A DNA stretch of 64,000 bases from Agrobacterium vitis (GCF_037039395.1 NZ_CP146242.1:3825017-3889016), one strand, 5' to 3'. Shown: positions 25,721-34,693, numbered from the stretch's first letter. Numbers and translations: made by a program. Notes: generated by a model not told the origin, from the sequence alone.

Positions 25721-26530
25721 ATGGCGAAAATCGATGAAGAAAAGCTATCCGAGGCTTATAACCGGGCCTTGGCGCTTGAAAAGGCTGGCGATATCGACGC
25801 TGCGGTGAAAGCCTATCACGAGGTTCTGGAAATCGATCCGGAAGACCATGGCGGCGCTGCCGTCCGCCTTGCCTCGCTTGGCCGTGGTGAAACGCCGCCA
25901 CGTGCCTCCGATGCCTATGTGGAAACGCTGTTTGACCAGCATGCCGAGGATTTCGAGGATATTCTCGTTGATCAGCTCGGCTACGCCGTGCCGGTCATCG
26001 TGCGCCAGCGCTTGCAGGAACTGAAGCTTGGCCCGTTCAAGCGCCTGCTGGATCTCGGCTGCGGCACCGGTCTGACGGGCGGCACCCTGCGTGACATGGT
26101 GGACGATATCACCGGCATCGATCTTTCGGAAAACATGGTCGAGATCGCCCATGAGAAAGACCTTTACGACACGCTTTACGTTGCCGAAGTCGAGGATTTC
26201 CTCGAGGACAATGACGAGGACCTGTTCGACCTGATCACTGCCACCGATGTTCTACCCTATCTTGGCGCGCTTGAGCCGCTGTTTTTCGGCGTGTCGGAAA
26301 ATCTTATGCTGGGCGGCTATTTCATCTTCTCCTCGGAAACCATGGGCGAGGATGTGCCCTACAAGGTCGGCCCGCATCAGCGTTTCGTCCATGCGCAGAC
26401 CTATATCCGCGAGCGGTTGGCCGCCACCGGCTTCGAGGTCATCGAAGTCACCGACATCAATGTGCGCATGCAGGATGGTGAGCCTTCGCCCGGCCATCTG
26501 GTGATCGCGCAATTGAAAACCTTGAACTGA
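25721..26530 (+). CDS. TPR-containing class I SAM-dependent methyltransferase
   Basis: The 269-residue protein starts with a tetratricopeptide-like helix pair (LSEAYNRALALEKAGDIDAA, then AVKAYHEVLEIDPEDHGGAA) and continues with a Rossmann methyltransferase: motif I LLDLGCGTGLTGG near residue 110, ITGIDLSENMVEIA as motif II, and DLITATDVLPYLG as motif IV. The substrate is unknown. ATG 25721 follows GAGGGCGACGCA. A palindromic repeat begins directly after the stop codon. Confidence 0.85.
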   Translation: MAKIDEEKLSEAYNRALALEKAGDIDAAVKAYHEVLEIDPEDHGGAAVRLASLGRGETPPRASDAYVETLFDQHAEDFEDILVDQLGYAVPVIVRQRLQELKLGPFKRLLDLGCGTGLTGGTLRDMVDDITGIDLSENMVEIAHEKDLYDTLYVAEVEDFLEDNDEDLFDLITATDVLPYLGALEPLFFGVSENLMLGGYFIFSSETMGEDVPYKVGPHQRFVHAQTYIRERLAATGFEVIEVTDINVRMQDGEPSPGHLVIAQLKTLN

Positions 26531-26531
26531 C

Positions 26532-26585
26532 CTGCTGCATAATTCTTTAAACCGAAATTGGTTTAAAGAGAAAATTATGCAGCAG
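26532..26585. repeat. rhizobial-type palindromic intergenic repeat
   Basis: CTGCTGCATAATT (26532-26544) pairs with AATTATGCAGCAG (26573-26585), and CTTTAAACC (26545-26553) pairs with GGTTTAAAG (26560-26568) around GAAATT. A four-base AGAA bulge interrupts one side. The structure can stop transcription as well. A diverged relative is at 56055-56097, and I recall this kind of palindrome as common in Rhizobiaceae. Confidence 0.8.
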
Positions 26586-26596
26586 ATTTAAGGAGC

Positions 26597-26639
26597 TACA
26601 GCGAACCTTTGTGCGCCATATATGGCGCACGGCGCTGTA
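26597..26639. repeat. perfect 20-bp palindrome within a larger dyad
   Basis: GTGCGCCATATATGGCGCAC at 26611-26630 is a perfect palindrome. Outside it TACAGCG (26597-26603) pairs with CGCTGTA (26633-26639). It sits 18 bases before the peptidase start codon, right after the previous repeat; both together look like a compound repeat or a protein-binding dyad. Confidence 0.75.
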
Positions 26640-26656
26640 AAAGCCGCGAGGGCGAG

Positions 26657-27631
26657 ATGACAGGACCAGAGCTTCATCCGCCCTTGCCGCCCTACCGAAC
26701 TGGTCACCTGCCGGTCACGGGCGGCCACCGGATCTATTTCGAATGCAGCGGCAACCGTCAGGGCATCCCGGCCCTCATTCTGCATGGCGGCCCCGGCTCC
26801 GGCCTCTCTGAAACCACGCGCCGGTTCTTCGATCCAGAGCACTATCACATCATCCAGTTCGACCAGCGCCATTGCGGTCGCAGTCTTCCCTTTGCCGGCG
26901 ATCCGGTGGTCGATCTCAGCACGAACACACTGCCGCATCTGCTTGAGGATATCGAAGCTTTGCGCCTCTACCTCGGCATTGAGCGCTGGCTTGTCATGGG
27001 TGGCTCCTGGGGGGCGACGCTGGCGCTCGCCTATGCCCAAGCGCACCGGGAGCAGGTTCTCGGAATGCTGCTGACCATGGTTGTCACGACAAGTGCTGCC
27101 GAAATCGAATGGATAACACGCGGCGTCGGACAGTTTTTTCCCGCAGAGCATGCGCGCTTTCTTGACCATCTTCCAAGGGATCAGCGAGACGGCGATCTCG
27201 CTACGGCCTATCACCGACTGCTGATCAATCCTGATAAAGAGATTCATGAAAAGGCCGCAAGTGCTTGGTGCACATGGGAATCTGCCACTCTCTCCATAAA
27301 GCCGGGCTATGTCCCACATGTCAGGTGGTCGGACGCCCGGTTTCGGCTGTGCTTTGCTCGGCTCGTCACCCATTACTGGTCGCATCGCGCCTGGTTGGCT
27401 GAGGGGGAAATCCTTCAGGGTATCAAGCTGTTGGATGGCATTCCTGCCATATTGATTCACGGTCGCCTCGATTTCGGCAGTCCCCTGAAGACCGCCTATG
27501 AGCTGCACCTTGCCTGGCGGGGCAGTCGCCTGATTGTCGTTGAAGATGGCGAACACAATATCAGCGTTCCGGGCATGACGGCTAAGGTCATCGAGACCCT
27601 GAAATTCCTTGCCCGCGAATTGAAAGCCTGA
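26657..27631 (+). CDS. pip: prolyl aminopeptidase (alpha/beta hydrolase)
   Basis: It releases N-terminal proline from peptides. The 324-residue protein has HGGPGSGLSETTRRFFDPEHY (oxyanion region, shown to family), FDQRHCGRS matching the FDQRGCGRS signature, and the nucleophile elbow MGGSWGATLALAYAQ. The later acid and base are in HGRLDFGSP and EDGEHNIS. These fit the S33 prolyl iminopeptidase family. ATG 26657 follows GAGGGCGAG. A palindrome sits directly before the gene, which could affect its expression. Exact specificity is inferred. Confidence 0.85.
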   Translation: MTGPELHPPLPPYRTGHLPVTGGHRIYFECSGNRQGIPALILHGGPGSGLSETTRRFFDPEHYHIIQFDQRHCGRSLPFAGDPVVDLSTNTLPHLLEDIEALRLYLGIERWLVMGGSWGATLALAYAQAHREQVLGMLLTMVVTTSAAEIEWITRGVGQFFPAEHARFLDHLPRDQRDGDLATAYHRLLINPDKEIHEKAASAWCTWESATLSIKPGYVPHVRWSDARFRLCFARLVTHYWSHRAWLAEGEILQGIKLLDGIPAILIHGRLDFGSPLKTAYELHLAWRGSRLIVVEDGEHNISVPGMTAKVIETLKFLARELKA

Positions 27632-27736
27632 GCCATCATGCGGCCATCAGAAGAGGTTTCACCCAAAAACAACTTTTCCTGTGTGGCCGGCTGCGATACC
27701 TCTGGCGACACGCAATAAGCAACGGAGACTTAAGAC

Positions 27737-28606
27737 ATGGCCAAGGTGGCATTCATCGGATTGGGCGTCATGGGTTATCCCATGGCCGGACACCTGAAAG
27801 CGAAGGGCGGCCATGATGTGACGGTCTATAACCGCACCACGGCCAAGGCCGAAAGCTGGGTGGCCCAGCACGGCGGGGCGCTTGGCCTGACGCCGGCAGA
27901 GGCTGCGACCGGTGCTGATTTCGTCTTCACCTGCGTCGGCAATGACGATGACCTGCGTGCAGTCACCATTGGCGCCGATGGTGTTTTCGCGGGCATGAAA
28001 CCCGGTGCGATATTGATCGACAACACCACCGCCTCAGCGGACGTGGCCCGGGAACTGTATGAGGCTGCAAAAGCCCAAGGCTTTGGCTTCATCGATGCGC
28101 CGGTGTCCGGCGGCCAGGCCGGGGCGGAAAATGGCGTGCTGACGGTGATGTGCGGCGGAGACGAGCCGGTGTTCGAACAGGCCCGTCCGGTGATCGAAGC
28201 CTATGCACGGATGATCGGCCTGATGGGCCCAGCGGGTTCCGGTCAATTGACCAAGATGATCAACCAGATCTGCATCGCCGGTATCGTGCAGGGCTTGGCG
28301 GAGGGGGTGCATTTCGGCAAGCGGGCCGGTCTCGACATTGAAAAAGTCATCGAGGTGATTTCCAAGGGCGCTGCCGGTTCGTGGCAGATGGAAAACCGCC
28401 ACAAGACCATGGCCGTCGGCAAATATGATTTTGGCTTTGCCGTCGATTGGATGCGCAAGGATCTGGGCATCGTGCTGAACGAAGCCAAGACCAATGGCGC
28501 CACCCTGCCGCTGACAGCCCTGGTCGACCAATTTTACGGCGACGTGCAGAAGCTTGGCGGCAATCGCTGGGATACGTCATCCCTGCTAGCCCGGCTGGAA
28601 AAGTGA
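27737..28606 (+). CDS. NAD(P)-dependent beta-hydroxyacid dehydrogenase (3-HIBDH/glyoxylate reductase family)
   Basis: The 289-residue protein opens with FIGLGVMGYPMAGHL, the Rossmann fingerprint plus family signature, and has VYNRTTAKAE for cofactor selection; the Arg after Asn favours NADPH. DAPVSGGQAGAENGVLTVMCGG is the substrate-binding loop, GQLTKMINQI carries the catalytic Lys, and KDLGIVLNEAK is in the C-terminal domain. The family includes 3-hydroxyisobutyrate dehydrogenase and glyoxylate or succinic semialdehyde reductase; which one cannot be decided here. It is convergent with the Lrp-type gene, sharing a terminator. Confidence 0.87.
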   Translation: MAKVAFIGLGVMGYPMAGHLKAKGGHDVTVYNRTTAKAESWVAQHGGALGLTPAEAATGADFVFTCVGNDDDLRAVTIGADGVFAGMKPGAILIDNTTASADVARELYEAAKAQGFGFIDAPVSGGQAGAENGVLTVMCGGDEPVFEQARPVIEAYARMIGLMGPAGSGQLTKMINQICIAGIVQGLAEGVHFGKRAGLDIEKVIEVISKGAAGSWQMENRHKTMAVGKYDFGFAVDWMRKDLGIVLNEAKTNGATLPLTALVDQFYGDVQKLGGNRWDTSSLLARLEK

Positions 28607-28613
28607 TGAGATT

Positions 28614-28640
28614 TGGGGAGCCTGTCTATCGGGCTCCCCA
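28614..28640. terminator. shared terminator between convergent genes
   Basis: TGGGGAGCC (28614-28622) pairs perfectly with GGCTCCCCA (28632-28640) around TGTCTATCG, just beyond the dehydrogenase stop and before the Lrp-gene stop. No strong T-run is present on either side. Confidence 0.6.
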
Positions 28641-28645
28641 GCCCC

Positions 28646-29146
28646 TTATTCCTCACCCGATTTGTTATTATCGAGCATCATGTAATCGAGCGGCAATTCG
28701 GTCGTGTATTTAATCTGCTCCATGGCGAAAGCCGAGGATACGTCGCGGATCTCGATCTTGGCGATCAGCCGCTTGTAGAAGGCGTCATAGGCGCCGATGT
28801 CAGGCACCACGACCCGCAGCAGGTAATCCACATCGCCGCTCATGCGATAGAATTCGACCACTTCGGGAAATTCCGCCACCACTTCGGAAAAACGCTTCAA
28901 CCATTCAATCGAATGGGTATTGGTGCGCACCGAAACGAAGACCGTCACCTTGGTATTGACCTTGACCGGATCGAGCAGCGCCACGCGGCGCTTGATCACG
29001 CCATCCTCTTCCATCTTCTGGATACGCCGCCAACAGGGCGTGGTGGAAAGACCGACCTTCTTGGCGAGGTCAGCAACGGCAAGAGTGGAATCCTCCTGCA
29101 AAATACGCAGAATTTTACGGTCCAGACGATCCATGAGCGACACCAT
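28646..29146 (-). CDS. Lrp/AsnC-family transcriptional regulator
   Basis: The product of about 166 residues has an N-terminal AsnC-type helix-turn-helix (MDRLDRKILRILQEDSTL, ADLAKKVGLSTTPCWRRIQKME) and a C-terminal RAM ligand-binding domain (MSGDVDYLLRVVVPDIGAYDAF). Such proteins form octamers and sense amino acids. ATG 29146 was chosen; ATG 29134 (MDRLDRK) is equally plausible, with weak ribosome sites for both. No obvious target operon is adjacent; the upstream UDG-like gene ends 53 bases earlier on the same strand. Confidence 0.87.
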   Translation of the reverse strand: MVSLMDRLDRKILRILQEDSTLAVADLAKKVGLSTTPCWRRIQKMEEDGVIKRRVALLDPVKVNTKVTVFVSVRTNTHSIEWLKRFSEVVAEFPEVVEFYRMSGDVDYLLRVVVPDIGAYDAFYKRLIAKIEIRDVSSAFAMEQIKYTTELPLDYMMLDNNKSGEE

Positions 29147-29199
29147 TGAAATTTTTTTCCGGTATAGCGCAATTTGGAGCAAACGAAAGCAAAATGCTT

Positions 29200-29835
29200 T
29201 CACCGCAGACAGTGATCCACTTGCTTTTTCAAGACAGGTAGCAATTCTGCCTCAAACCACGGATTGCGACGCAGCCAACCGCTGTTTCGCCAACTGGGAT
29301 GTGGCAGTGGCAAAATTTTCGGCCCGGGCCGGTTGGTAAAAAACGATTCGCGCCAGCTTTCCACCGTGGCATGCAATGTTGGTTTTCGCTGGTCCCCCAT
29401 GTGCCAGCGTTGCGCATATTGGCCAATGGCAAGCACCAGCTCCACCTGAGGCATGACGGCCATGGCAGCATCGCGCCAATGCGGGGCGCATTCGCGTCGG
29501 GGCGGCAGGTCGTGGCCGCTGGCGTCGTATCCCGGAAAGCAGAAGCCCATCGGCAGGATGGCAAAGTTGCGGCTATCGTAAAACGCCTCCCGGTCCACGC
29601 CCAACCATTGCCGCAGCCGATCGCCCGAGGCATCGTTGAAAGGCAGTCCGGTTTCATGCACCCGCTTGCCCGGCGCCTGCCCGGCTATCAGAATGCGGGC
29701 TGTAGGCGACAGGACGGCGACGGGCCTTGGTTCATGCGGCAGCGCCGTTGCCTGCGTCGGACAATCCCGACAGATCCGGCAGGCGTGAATGGCGGCACGC
29801 AGTCCGTCGAGGTCAACAGGCACGCTCACGGTCAA
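29200..29835 (-). CDS. uracil-DNA glycosylase-like protein
   Basis: The 211-residue protein has the UDG superfamily layout: CRICRDCP near residue 19 as possible Fe-S ligands, ILIAGQAPGKRVHETGLPFNDASG with the first active-site motif, and LPLPHPSWRNSGW with the C-terminal His motif. LVLAIGQYAQRW is the central strand. It is thus related to family 4/5 enzymes that remove uracil from DNA, but the first motif differs from canonical GEGPG-type, so activity is not certain. The start is TTG at 29835, overlapping the stop of the nuclease gene (TTGA), so the two are co-translated. Confidence 0.75.
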   Translation of the reverse strand: MTVSVPVDLDGLRAAIHACRICRDCPTQATALPHEPRPVAVLSPTARILIAGQAPGKRVHETGLPFNDASGDRLRQWLGVDREAFYDSRNFAILPMGFCFPGYDASGHDLPPRRECAPHWRDAAMAVMPQVELVLAIGQYAQRWHMGDQRKPTLHATVESWRESFFTNRPGPKILPLPHPSWRNSGWLRRNPWFEAELLPVLKKQVDHCLR

Positions 29836-30347
29836 TTTTCGTCCTGCTTGCGGATGATGTCATTGCGAGGATGCAGCTTTCGCCATTCTTCCGGCCGGTC
29901 GAACGTGCCTGCCCAAAGCCCGGCTTTGTCGGCCTGGGCTTGCTTTTCCTCATTCTCATAGCCGCCCGCATTCAAAACGAGACCGGAGCGAACCATGTCG
30001 GCGCCAACATCTCGGTCCATGACAGTGCAAGTCACCAGAATACGGTCGTTTTCAATGCGATCCCTTCCCTGGCAGAGGACGCCAGCCTGAGCCATGCGCT
30101 GGGCGAGACCAAATCGGGCCTGCGCACCGCAAAGCTGGACAACACCATCCTCGCCCCGGCACCGCTGACCGATTTCCGGTGAATCCAGGCCCCTGAGTTG
30201 CAGGCGTTGACCATTGGTCACCAATGTTTCACCATCGGCAATGATGAAAGGGCCATCGAAGGACGGCATCTTGCGGGGCCAGAAGGCAGCGGCAAGCATC
30301 GTGCCGATGACCAGGCAGACGAAGGCGGCAGCGATGATCCGATGCAT
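29832..30347 (-). CDS. membrane-anchored staphylococcal-nuclease-like protein
   Basis: The product of about 171 residues has a hydrophobic N-terminus (IIAAAFVCLVIGTMLAAAFW) acting as signal or anchor, then a thermonuclease fold: LRGLDSPEIGQRC holds the Arg and Glu corresponding to the catalytic pair, followed by ENDRILVTCTVMDRDVGADMVRSGLVL. The second Arg of the canonical DRYGR motif is not clearly matched. It probably acts outside the cytoplasm. ATG 30347 is used; GTG 30356 is the alternative. It overlaps the UDG-like gene by four bases and is divergent from the sensor kinase gene. Confidence 0.75.
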   Translation of the reverse strand: MHRIIAAAFVCLVIGTMLAAAFWPRKMPSFDGPFIIADGETLVTNGQRLQLRGLDSPEIGQRCRGEDGVVQLCGAQARFGLAQRMAQAGVLCQGRDRIENDRILVTCTVMDRDVGADMVRSGLVLNAGGYENEEKQAQADKAGLWAGTFDRPEEWRKLHPRNDIIRKQDEN

Positions 30348-30477
30348 GCGTGTCACAATCTGGCCCTTTTCAATAACAGCCGGTATCCGAGAATGGCAAA
30401 TAAAACCTTTCCAGAAAGTAACTCTTAAGACTTCATGGCTAGTCTGAGACGGACCGCGGAAAAAATGCAACCATATC

Positions 30478-32013
30478 ATGGGTAACGGCGTCTCAAACTC
30501 GACCGACAAGAATATTGTCGACCTATCGCGTAGCCACCGCAACAAGGCGACGGCAAAAGCCTTACGCATGACCAGAGAACGCTTGCATTCCACCCATGGC
30601 GGCACACCGGCTTTCGAAAAAGACCTGCTGTCCATGCATACGCAGGCCAGCCTGCAAGGCGCGGCCATCACACCCTTCATCACGATATTGACCGCTGGCC
30701 TGACAGCTTACCTGTCGGGAAGCCCGATCTATATCCTCTGGGCACTGCTGACGCTGAGCATTCACGCCCTGAACATTCTGCTCATCCGCAAGGCTGCCAA
30801 ACGCATTCCGGTCACTCATCGCCAGGAACATTGGCGTCATGTGCTGTTGGCCGGGCATCTGGCCATGGGCTGCTGCTGGGCGGCCTTTACCTTTCAGACC
30901 TGCGAGGCATGCGGCCCGACAAGCGACCTGCTGCTCAAAGGCTCGGTGCTGCTGGTCGTGCTCTGCACCACGGCCATGACCAATATCCTGCTGCGTCAGG
31001 CCGTGCTCTATGCGTTTACCCCACCGATCATCGCGCTTTCCGCCCAGGCGTTTTTTTCGCAGCGCGTCGAAGACGCGACGCTGGCCCTGGCCTTTACCGT
31101 CTCCGTGCTGTTCTTCATCTATATCACCGGCAGGCTCTACGTTTCCAACCTCAAGCTGATATCCTTCCAGAGCGAAAAGGACGACCTGATCGCCGAGCTG
31201 GAAGTGGCCAAATCCATGTCGGACGAAGCCCGCCGCCGGGCGGAAGAAGCCAATATGGCGAAATCGCGCTTTCTCGCCTCGATGTCGCATGAGTTGCGCA
31301 CACCATTAAATGCCATTCTCGGCTTTTCAGAGGTCATGGCCCAGGAAGTGCTGGGGCCGCTCAACAATCCGCTTTACCGGGAATATTCGGGAGACATCCA
31401 CAGGTCCGGCCAGCACCTGCTCAATCTGATCAACGAAATCCTCGATCTATCGCGAATCGAAGCCGGTAAATACGATCTTTCGGAAGAATCGATCTCTTTG
31501 CTTGAGGTCGCCGAGGACTGCGTCGGCATGGTGCAATTGCGCGCCAAGGCGAAGGATATCAACATATCCCAGCAATATGAGGTCAACCTGCCCGCCCTTT
31601 GGGCCGACGAAAAGGCGCTTCGGCAAGTGGTGCTGAACCTTTTGTCGAATGCCGTGAAATTCACGCCACCGGGCGGAGAAATCCTCGTCAAGGTCGGCTG
31701 GACGGTCGGCGGCGGGCAATATGTCTCCATCAAGGACAATGGCCCCGGCATCGCCGAAGAGGAAATCCCCGTGGTGCTCTCGGCCTTCGGCCAGGGCTCC
31801 ATCGCCATCAAGAGTGCGGAACAAGGGACGGGCCTCGGCCTTCCCATCGTTCAGGCCATCCTCGCCAAGCATGGCGGCGAATTCAAGCTGAAATCGAAAC
31901 TGCGCGAGGGAACGGAAGTAATAGCCATCCTGCCGGCAAAGCGCGTTCTACAAACGATTCCCGCCGTACAAGGAACCCAGGCCGTGGAGCCAAAGCGGCG
32001 TTATTTCGCCTGA
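30478..32013 (+). CDS. membrane-bound sensor histidine kinase
   Basis: The 511-residue protein has about six membrane helices between residues 55 and 225, a short coiled linker (EVAKSMSDEARRRAEEAN), the HisKA box FLASMSHELRTPLNAILGFSEVM, and an HATPase domain with LNLLSNAVKFTPPGG (N box), DNGPGIAEEE (G1) and GTGLGLPI (G2). The region resembles PleC/PdhS-type kinases of alphaproteobacteria. No response regulator is next to it, so it is an orphan kinase here. ATG 30478 was used as the first in frame; ribosome-site support is weak. Signal and target are unknown. Confidence 0.88.
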   Translation: MGNGVSNSTDKNIVDLSRSHRNKATAKALRMTRERLHSTHGGTPAFEKDLLSMHTQASLQGAAITPFITILTAGLTAYLSGSPIYILWALLTLSIHALNILLIRKAAKRIPVTHRQEHWRHVLLAGHLAMGCCWAAFTFQTCEACGPTSDLLLKGSVLLVVLCTTAMTNILLRQAVLYAFTPPIIALSAQAFFSQRVEDATLALAFTVSVLFFIYITGRLYVSNLKLISFQSEKDDLIAELEVAKSMSDEARRRAEEANMAKSRFLASMSHELRTPLNAILGFSEVMAQEVLGPLNNPLYREYSGDIHRSGQHLLNLINEILDLSRIEAGKYDLSEESISLLEVAEDCVGMVQLRAKAKDINISQQYEVNLPALWADEKALRQVVLNLLSNAVKFTPPGGEILVKVGWTVGGGQYVSIKDNGPGIAEEEIPVVLSAFGQGSIAIKSAEQGTGLGLPIVQAILAKHGGEFKLKSKLREGTEVIAILPAKRVLQTIPAVQGTQAVEPKRRYFA

Positions 32014-32032
32014 ACAAACGAGTTCTGAACGC

Positions 32033-32344
32033 TTACCGCTGCATATGAGGGTGTCGTTTGCGGCCCAGCTTCCAGCCATTTTTTTGAGCTCTTGCAAATT
32101 TCAGCCCGGCCCTTCGGCGAAACCGCCGAACCGGCGCGACGTCATGGGACAGGACCAAGACGCCAAGCGGCACCATCCAGAAGCCAAGCACGGGCAGAAA
32201 GCCCAGGCAGCCGCCAACCACCAGAAGACTGCCAACCGTGATCCGTCCGCCGCGAGACTGCGGGATCGGCAGGTTGAAACGCCCCAGATGCAGACGCCCC
32301 TTCTCGGTATCCATATGATAAGTCTTGGTTTTCTTTTCCGTCAC
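32033..32344 (-). CDS. small conserved membrane protein
   Basis: The 103-residue product has one or two hydrophobic segments (ITVGSLLVVGGCLGFLPVLG and FWMVPLGVLVLSHD) followed by a basic tail RRFRRRAGLKFARAQKN. The pattern of a Gly/Pro-containing pair of helices followed by a positive region resembles small PGPGW-like inner-membrane proteins, but I cannot name a family with confidence. The start is GTG at 32344 behind AAGGACGACC. It is convergent with the histidine kinase gene 19 bases away. Confidence 0.6.
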   Translation of the reverse strand: MTEKKTKTYHMDTEKGRLHLGRFNLPIPQSRGGRITVGSLLVVGGCLGFLPVLGFWMVPLGVLVLSHDVAPVRRFRRRAGLKFARAQKNGWKLGRKRHPHMQR

Positions 32345-32443
32345 GGTCGTCCTTCAAGGCCGCTTGAGGCCAGTTTTCCCACAGACATCAGATGGGAAAG
32401 AGGGGAAAACAAAACAAGAGGCACTTTTTTTTCAAAAAGGGAC

Positions 32444-32472
32444 TTGGCAAACCATGAAAGCCTGAGTAGAAG
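32444..32472 (+). promoter_or_regulatory. probable tRNA-Asn promoter
   Basis: TTGGCA at 32444-32449 and TAGAAG at 32467-32472 are separated by 17 bases, which fits a sigma-70 promoter with a good -35 and a moderate -10. The tRNA begins 47 bases after the -10 box. Confidence 0.45.
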
Positions 32473-32519
32473 CCCACTCACACCAACGGACGCGGTTCAC
32501 ACCGCTTCAAACGGTACAT

Positions 32520-32594
32520 TCCCTGGTAGCTCAGCGGTAGAGCATTCGACTGTTAATCGACAGGTCGCCGGTTCGAATCCGGCCCGGGGAGCCA
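32520..32594 (+). tRNA. tRNA-Asn (GTT anticodon)
   Basis: The 75-base gene has a seven-pair acceptor stem (TCCCTGG with CCGGGGA, one G-T pair), D-arm GCTC-AGCGGTA-GAGC, anticodon loop CTGTTAA with GTT, T-arm with GGTTCGAATCC, discriminator G and an encoded CCA at 32592-32594. It is a single tRNA with its own promoter and terminator. No integrase or repeated 3' end nearby suggests a mobile element attached here. Confidence 0.96.
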
Positions 32595-32620
32595 TATTCC
32601 AGCTGATTAGCTGACATTAT

Positions 32621-32652
32621 AAAGCCGGATCATTTCTGATCCGGCTTTTTTT
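32621..32652 (+). terminator. terminator of tRNA-Asn
   Basis: AAAGCCGGATC (32621-32631) pairs perfectly with GATCCGGCTTT (32638-32648) around ATTTCT, followed by a run of T residues. It lies 27 bases after the tRNA. Confidence 0.9.
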
Positions 32653-32676
32653 CTATCCTAGTTCAAGCTCATCGGC

Positions 32677-32949
32677 TTAACGGCAAACCGTCGTGGTCTT
32701 GTAGACCCAACGACCGTGATGACGGAACTTGACCTTCTTGGTCCGGCAGTTATCGCGGTAGGCGTGATGACGCCGTTCGAAATTGCGATGGTGGGGACGA
32801 TGGGGACGGTATTCGTCACGGCCATAGTGGCGATCAGGATGATAACCGCGATCGTTTACCATAACCCTGACATCATCGGCCAAAGACGGCGCTGCCGTTG
32901 CGGTGATGCTTCCCAGACCGATCAGACATGCGACCAAAAATTTCTTCAT
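32677..32949 (-). CDS. small exported His/Arg-rich protein
   Basis: The 90-residue product has a clear signal peptide (KKFLVACLIGLGSITATAAPSLA) and a mature part rich in His, Arg and Tyr (YHPDRHYGRDEYRPHRPHH), ending in a CRTKKVKFRHHGRW...TVCR segment with two cysteines that could form a disulfide. The His-rich run may bind metal, but this is inference. ATG 32949 follows GGAGATAGAAG. I recognise no named family. Confidence 0.7.
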   Translation of the reverse strand: MKKFLVACLIGLGSITATAAPSLADDVRVMVNDRGYHPDRHYGRDEYRPHRPHHRNFERRHHAYRDNCRTKKVKFRHHGRWVYKTTTVCR

Positions 32950-33073
32950 CTTCTATCTCCTGATGCGTTTCACTGGAAACGATGGCTGGAGATTAAGCGA
33001 ATGAAGATGAACGCAATCTGATCCTCTTGTTCATGTTGAGGAAGGGTATTTTTCAGCGATCACATGCCTAAGG

Positions 33074-34693
33074 TTACTCAGGCGCCACGCATTCAAAAAA
33101 CTGAAAAGGCCGACCTTTGTATTCGCGCTGCTGCGTCTCCGTAAGGCCGATCTTGCGCAGCACGGCCAGCGAGGCAGCGTTGTCGACATGGGCGAAGGCG
33201 ATGAAGGCATTCCCGATGCCTTGCTCAAAGAACCAGCGCTTCAAGCCTGTAGCGATTTCCGTTGCAAAGCCTTTGCCCCATTCATCATGGCAGATGGAAT
33301 AGCCCAGTTCGTACTGCCCGCTGTCTTTCGACCATGAGAAACCGGCACGCCCGATGAAGCGGCCATCGTCCCGGGCAACCAGCTTGAGCTTACCAACACC
33401 ATTTGCCTCATAGTCATCCATCCAGCCATCGATACGTTCCGCCGAGTAGGACTGGCTCCATGGCGCTCCCGTGCTGACAAAGCGGCAGGTTTCCGGGGTC
33501 GAATGAAGGTCGGCCAGCAATGTCTCATCGCCCGCCCGCCATGGGGTCAGCAAAAGCCGCTCCGTCTCACAGACCAGCGGCATCTGATGGACACCACCCG
33601 ATTCCGCCTGGCGCACGCCAGTGGTGCCGGGAAAGGTCAAGGGCAGGCCTTTCAGCGAGCGTACCGCCAGATAGGCCCAGGCCTCCGCCTCCATGGCATC
33701 GCCATCGAGCGCCAGATCATCGGCATTGACGATATCAGCCCCTTCCCGCGCCGCCATGTCGTTCAAATCAGCCATGATAACCGCATTCAACCGGCCACCG
33801 CCGCAGATCACATAGGTTTTCGGCTTCTGTGGCAAATGCCGGGCGGAGGCGAAAATCGACGCCGCAGCCACATGCGCCAGCGTGCGCGCGCCATCCTCGA
33901 GGCTGATATCACCGGGCTCGGGCGGGGTAAAATCATTGCGATCCAGCGAGCGGCGCAGATTGGAGGTGAAAAACCCATGGCCAAGATAACGATCCGCCAA
34001 GGGCTTCACCACCCGCCCCTTGGCGGCAATCCCGCCTCCGGCATCGAAAGCAAGGGCGGTATGGGCCTCAACCCACTGGTCGATCAAGGTATTGCCGGGA
34101 CCACTGTCAAAGGCTGCGATTGCGCCGTCGGCACCGATATAGGTCAGGTTGGAAATGCCACCGATATTGACGAAACAGGCCGGAAGGCGCTCCGCCCCCA
34201 ATCCGCCAGCCAGCGCGGCATGGTAGGCAGGCACCAGCGGCGCGCCCTGCCCGCCATGCACCATATCACTGGCCCGCATGTCGTAGACGACATCAATACC
34301 GGTTTGGCGGGCCAGCAACGCGCCATCGCCAAGCTGCACCGTCAAAGCCTGCTCCGGCCTGTGCAACACCGTCTGTCCATGAAAGCCGATAACATCGATA
34401 TCGCGGGCGCGAAGCCCTTTCTGCCTCAGGAAGGACTTGACCGCATCTGCATGAAGCAGCGTCAACTCCGTCTCCAGCGCGGCCAGGCTGGCTGGGCGCT
34501 GGTGGCGGGCGGTGATCGCCTTGGCATCCTCCAGCCCCTGCTTCAGCCGCTGGCGAAACGCATCGTCATAAGCCACCGCCAGAAACGGCCCGCGCTCCAC
34601 CACCGCCTCACCATCTGTGGTGACAAGGGCAACGTCGATGCCGTCCATGGAGGTGCCACTCATCAGGCCGATTGCTTGCAGCGTTTTGGTCAC
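33074..34693 (-). CDS. anmK: anhydro-N-acetylmuramic acid kinase fused to a GNAT acetyltransferase
   Basis: Residues 1-370 are a complete AnmK, which phosphorylates anhydro-MurNAc in peptidoglycan recycling: [52 protein letters not shown] and the usual end [17 protein letters not shown]. Without any stop codon the frame continues at Met371 into a full GNAT domain of 169 residues: [50 protein letters not shown] and [13 protein letters not shown], like RimJ/RimL-type enzymes. AnmK alone is normally about 370 residues, so the join lies exactly where its stop should be. GTG 34693 is taken as start (AGGAACATC upstream). It is divergent from tyrS. The GNAT substrate is unknown. Confidence 0.9.
   Translation of the reverse strand: MTKTLQAIGLMSGTSMDGIDVALVTTDGEAVVERGPFLAVAYDDAFRQRLKQGLEDAKAITARHQRPASLAALETELTLLHADAVKSFLRQKGLRARDIDVIGFHGQTVLHRPEQALTVQLGDGALLARQTGIDVVYDMRASDMVHGGQGAPLVPAYHAALAGGLGAERLPACFVNIGGISNLTYIGADGAIAAFDSGPGNTLIDQWVEAHTALAFDAGGGIAAKGRVVKPLADRYLGHGFFTSNLRRSLDRNDFTPPEPGDISLEDGARTLAHVAAASIFASARHLPQKPKTYVICGGGRLNAVIMADLNDMAAREGADIVNADDLALDGDAMEAEAWAYLAVRSLKGLPLTFPGTTGVRQAESGGVHQMPLVCETERLLLTPWRAGDETLLADLHSTPETCRFVSTGAPWSQSYSAERIDGWMDDYEANGVGKLKLVARDDGRFIGRAGFSWSKDSGQYELGYSICHDEWGKGFATEIATGLKRWFFEQGIGNAFIAFAHVDNAASLAVLRKIGLTETQQREYKGRPFQFFECVAPE

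Noticed and set aside
32520..32594. tRNA-Asn as an attachment site of a genomic island
   Set aside because: No integrase, no repeated tRNA 3' end and no composition change beside it.
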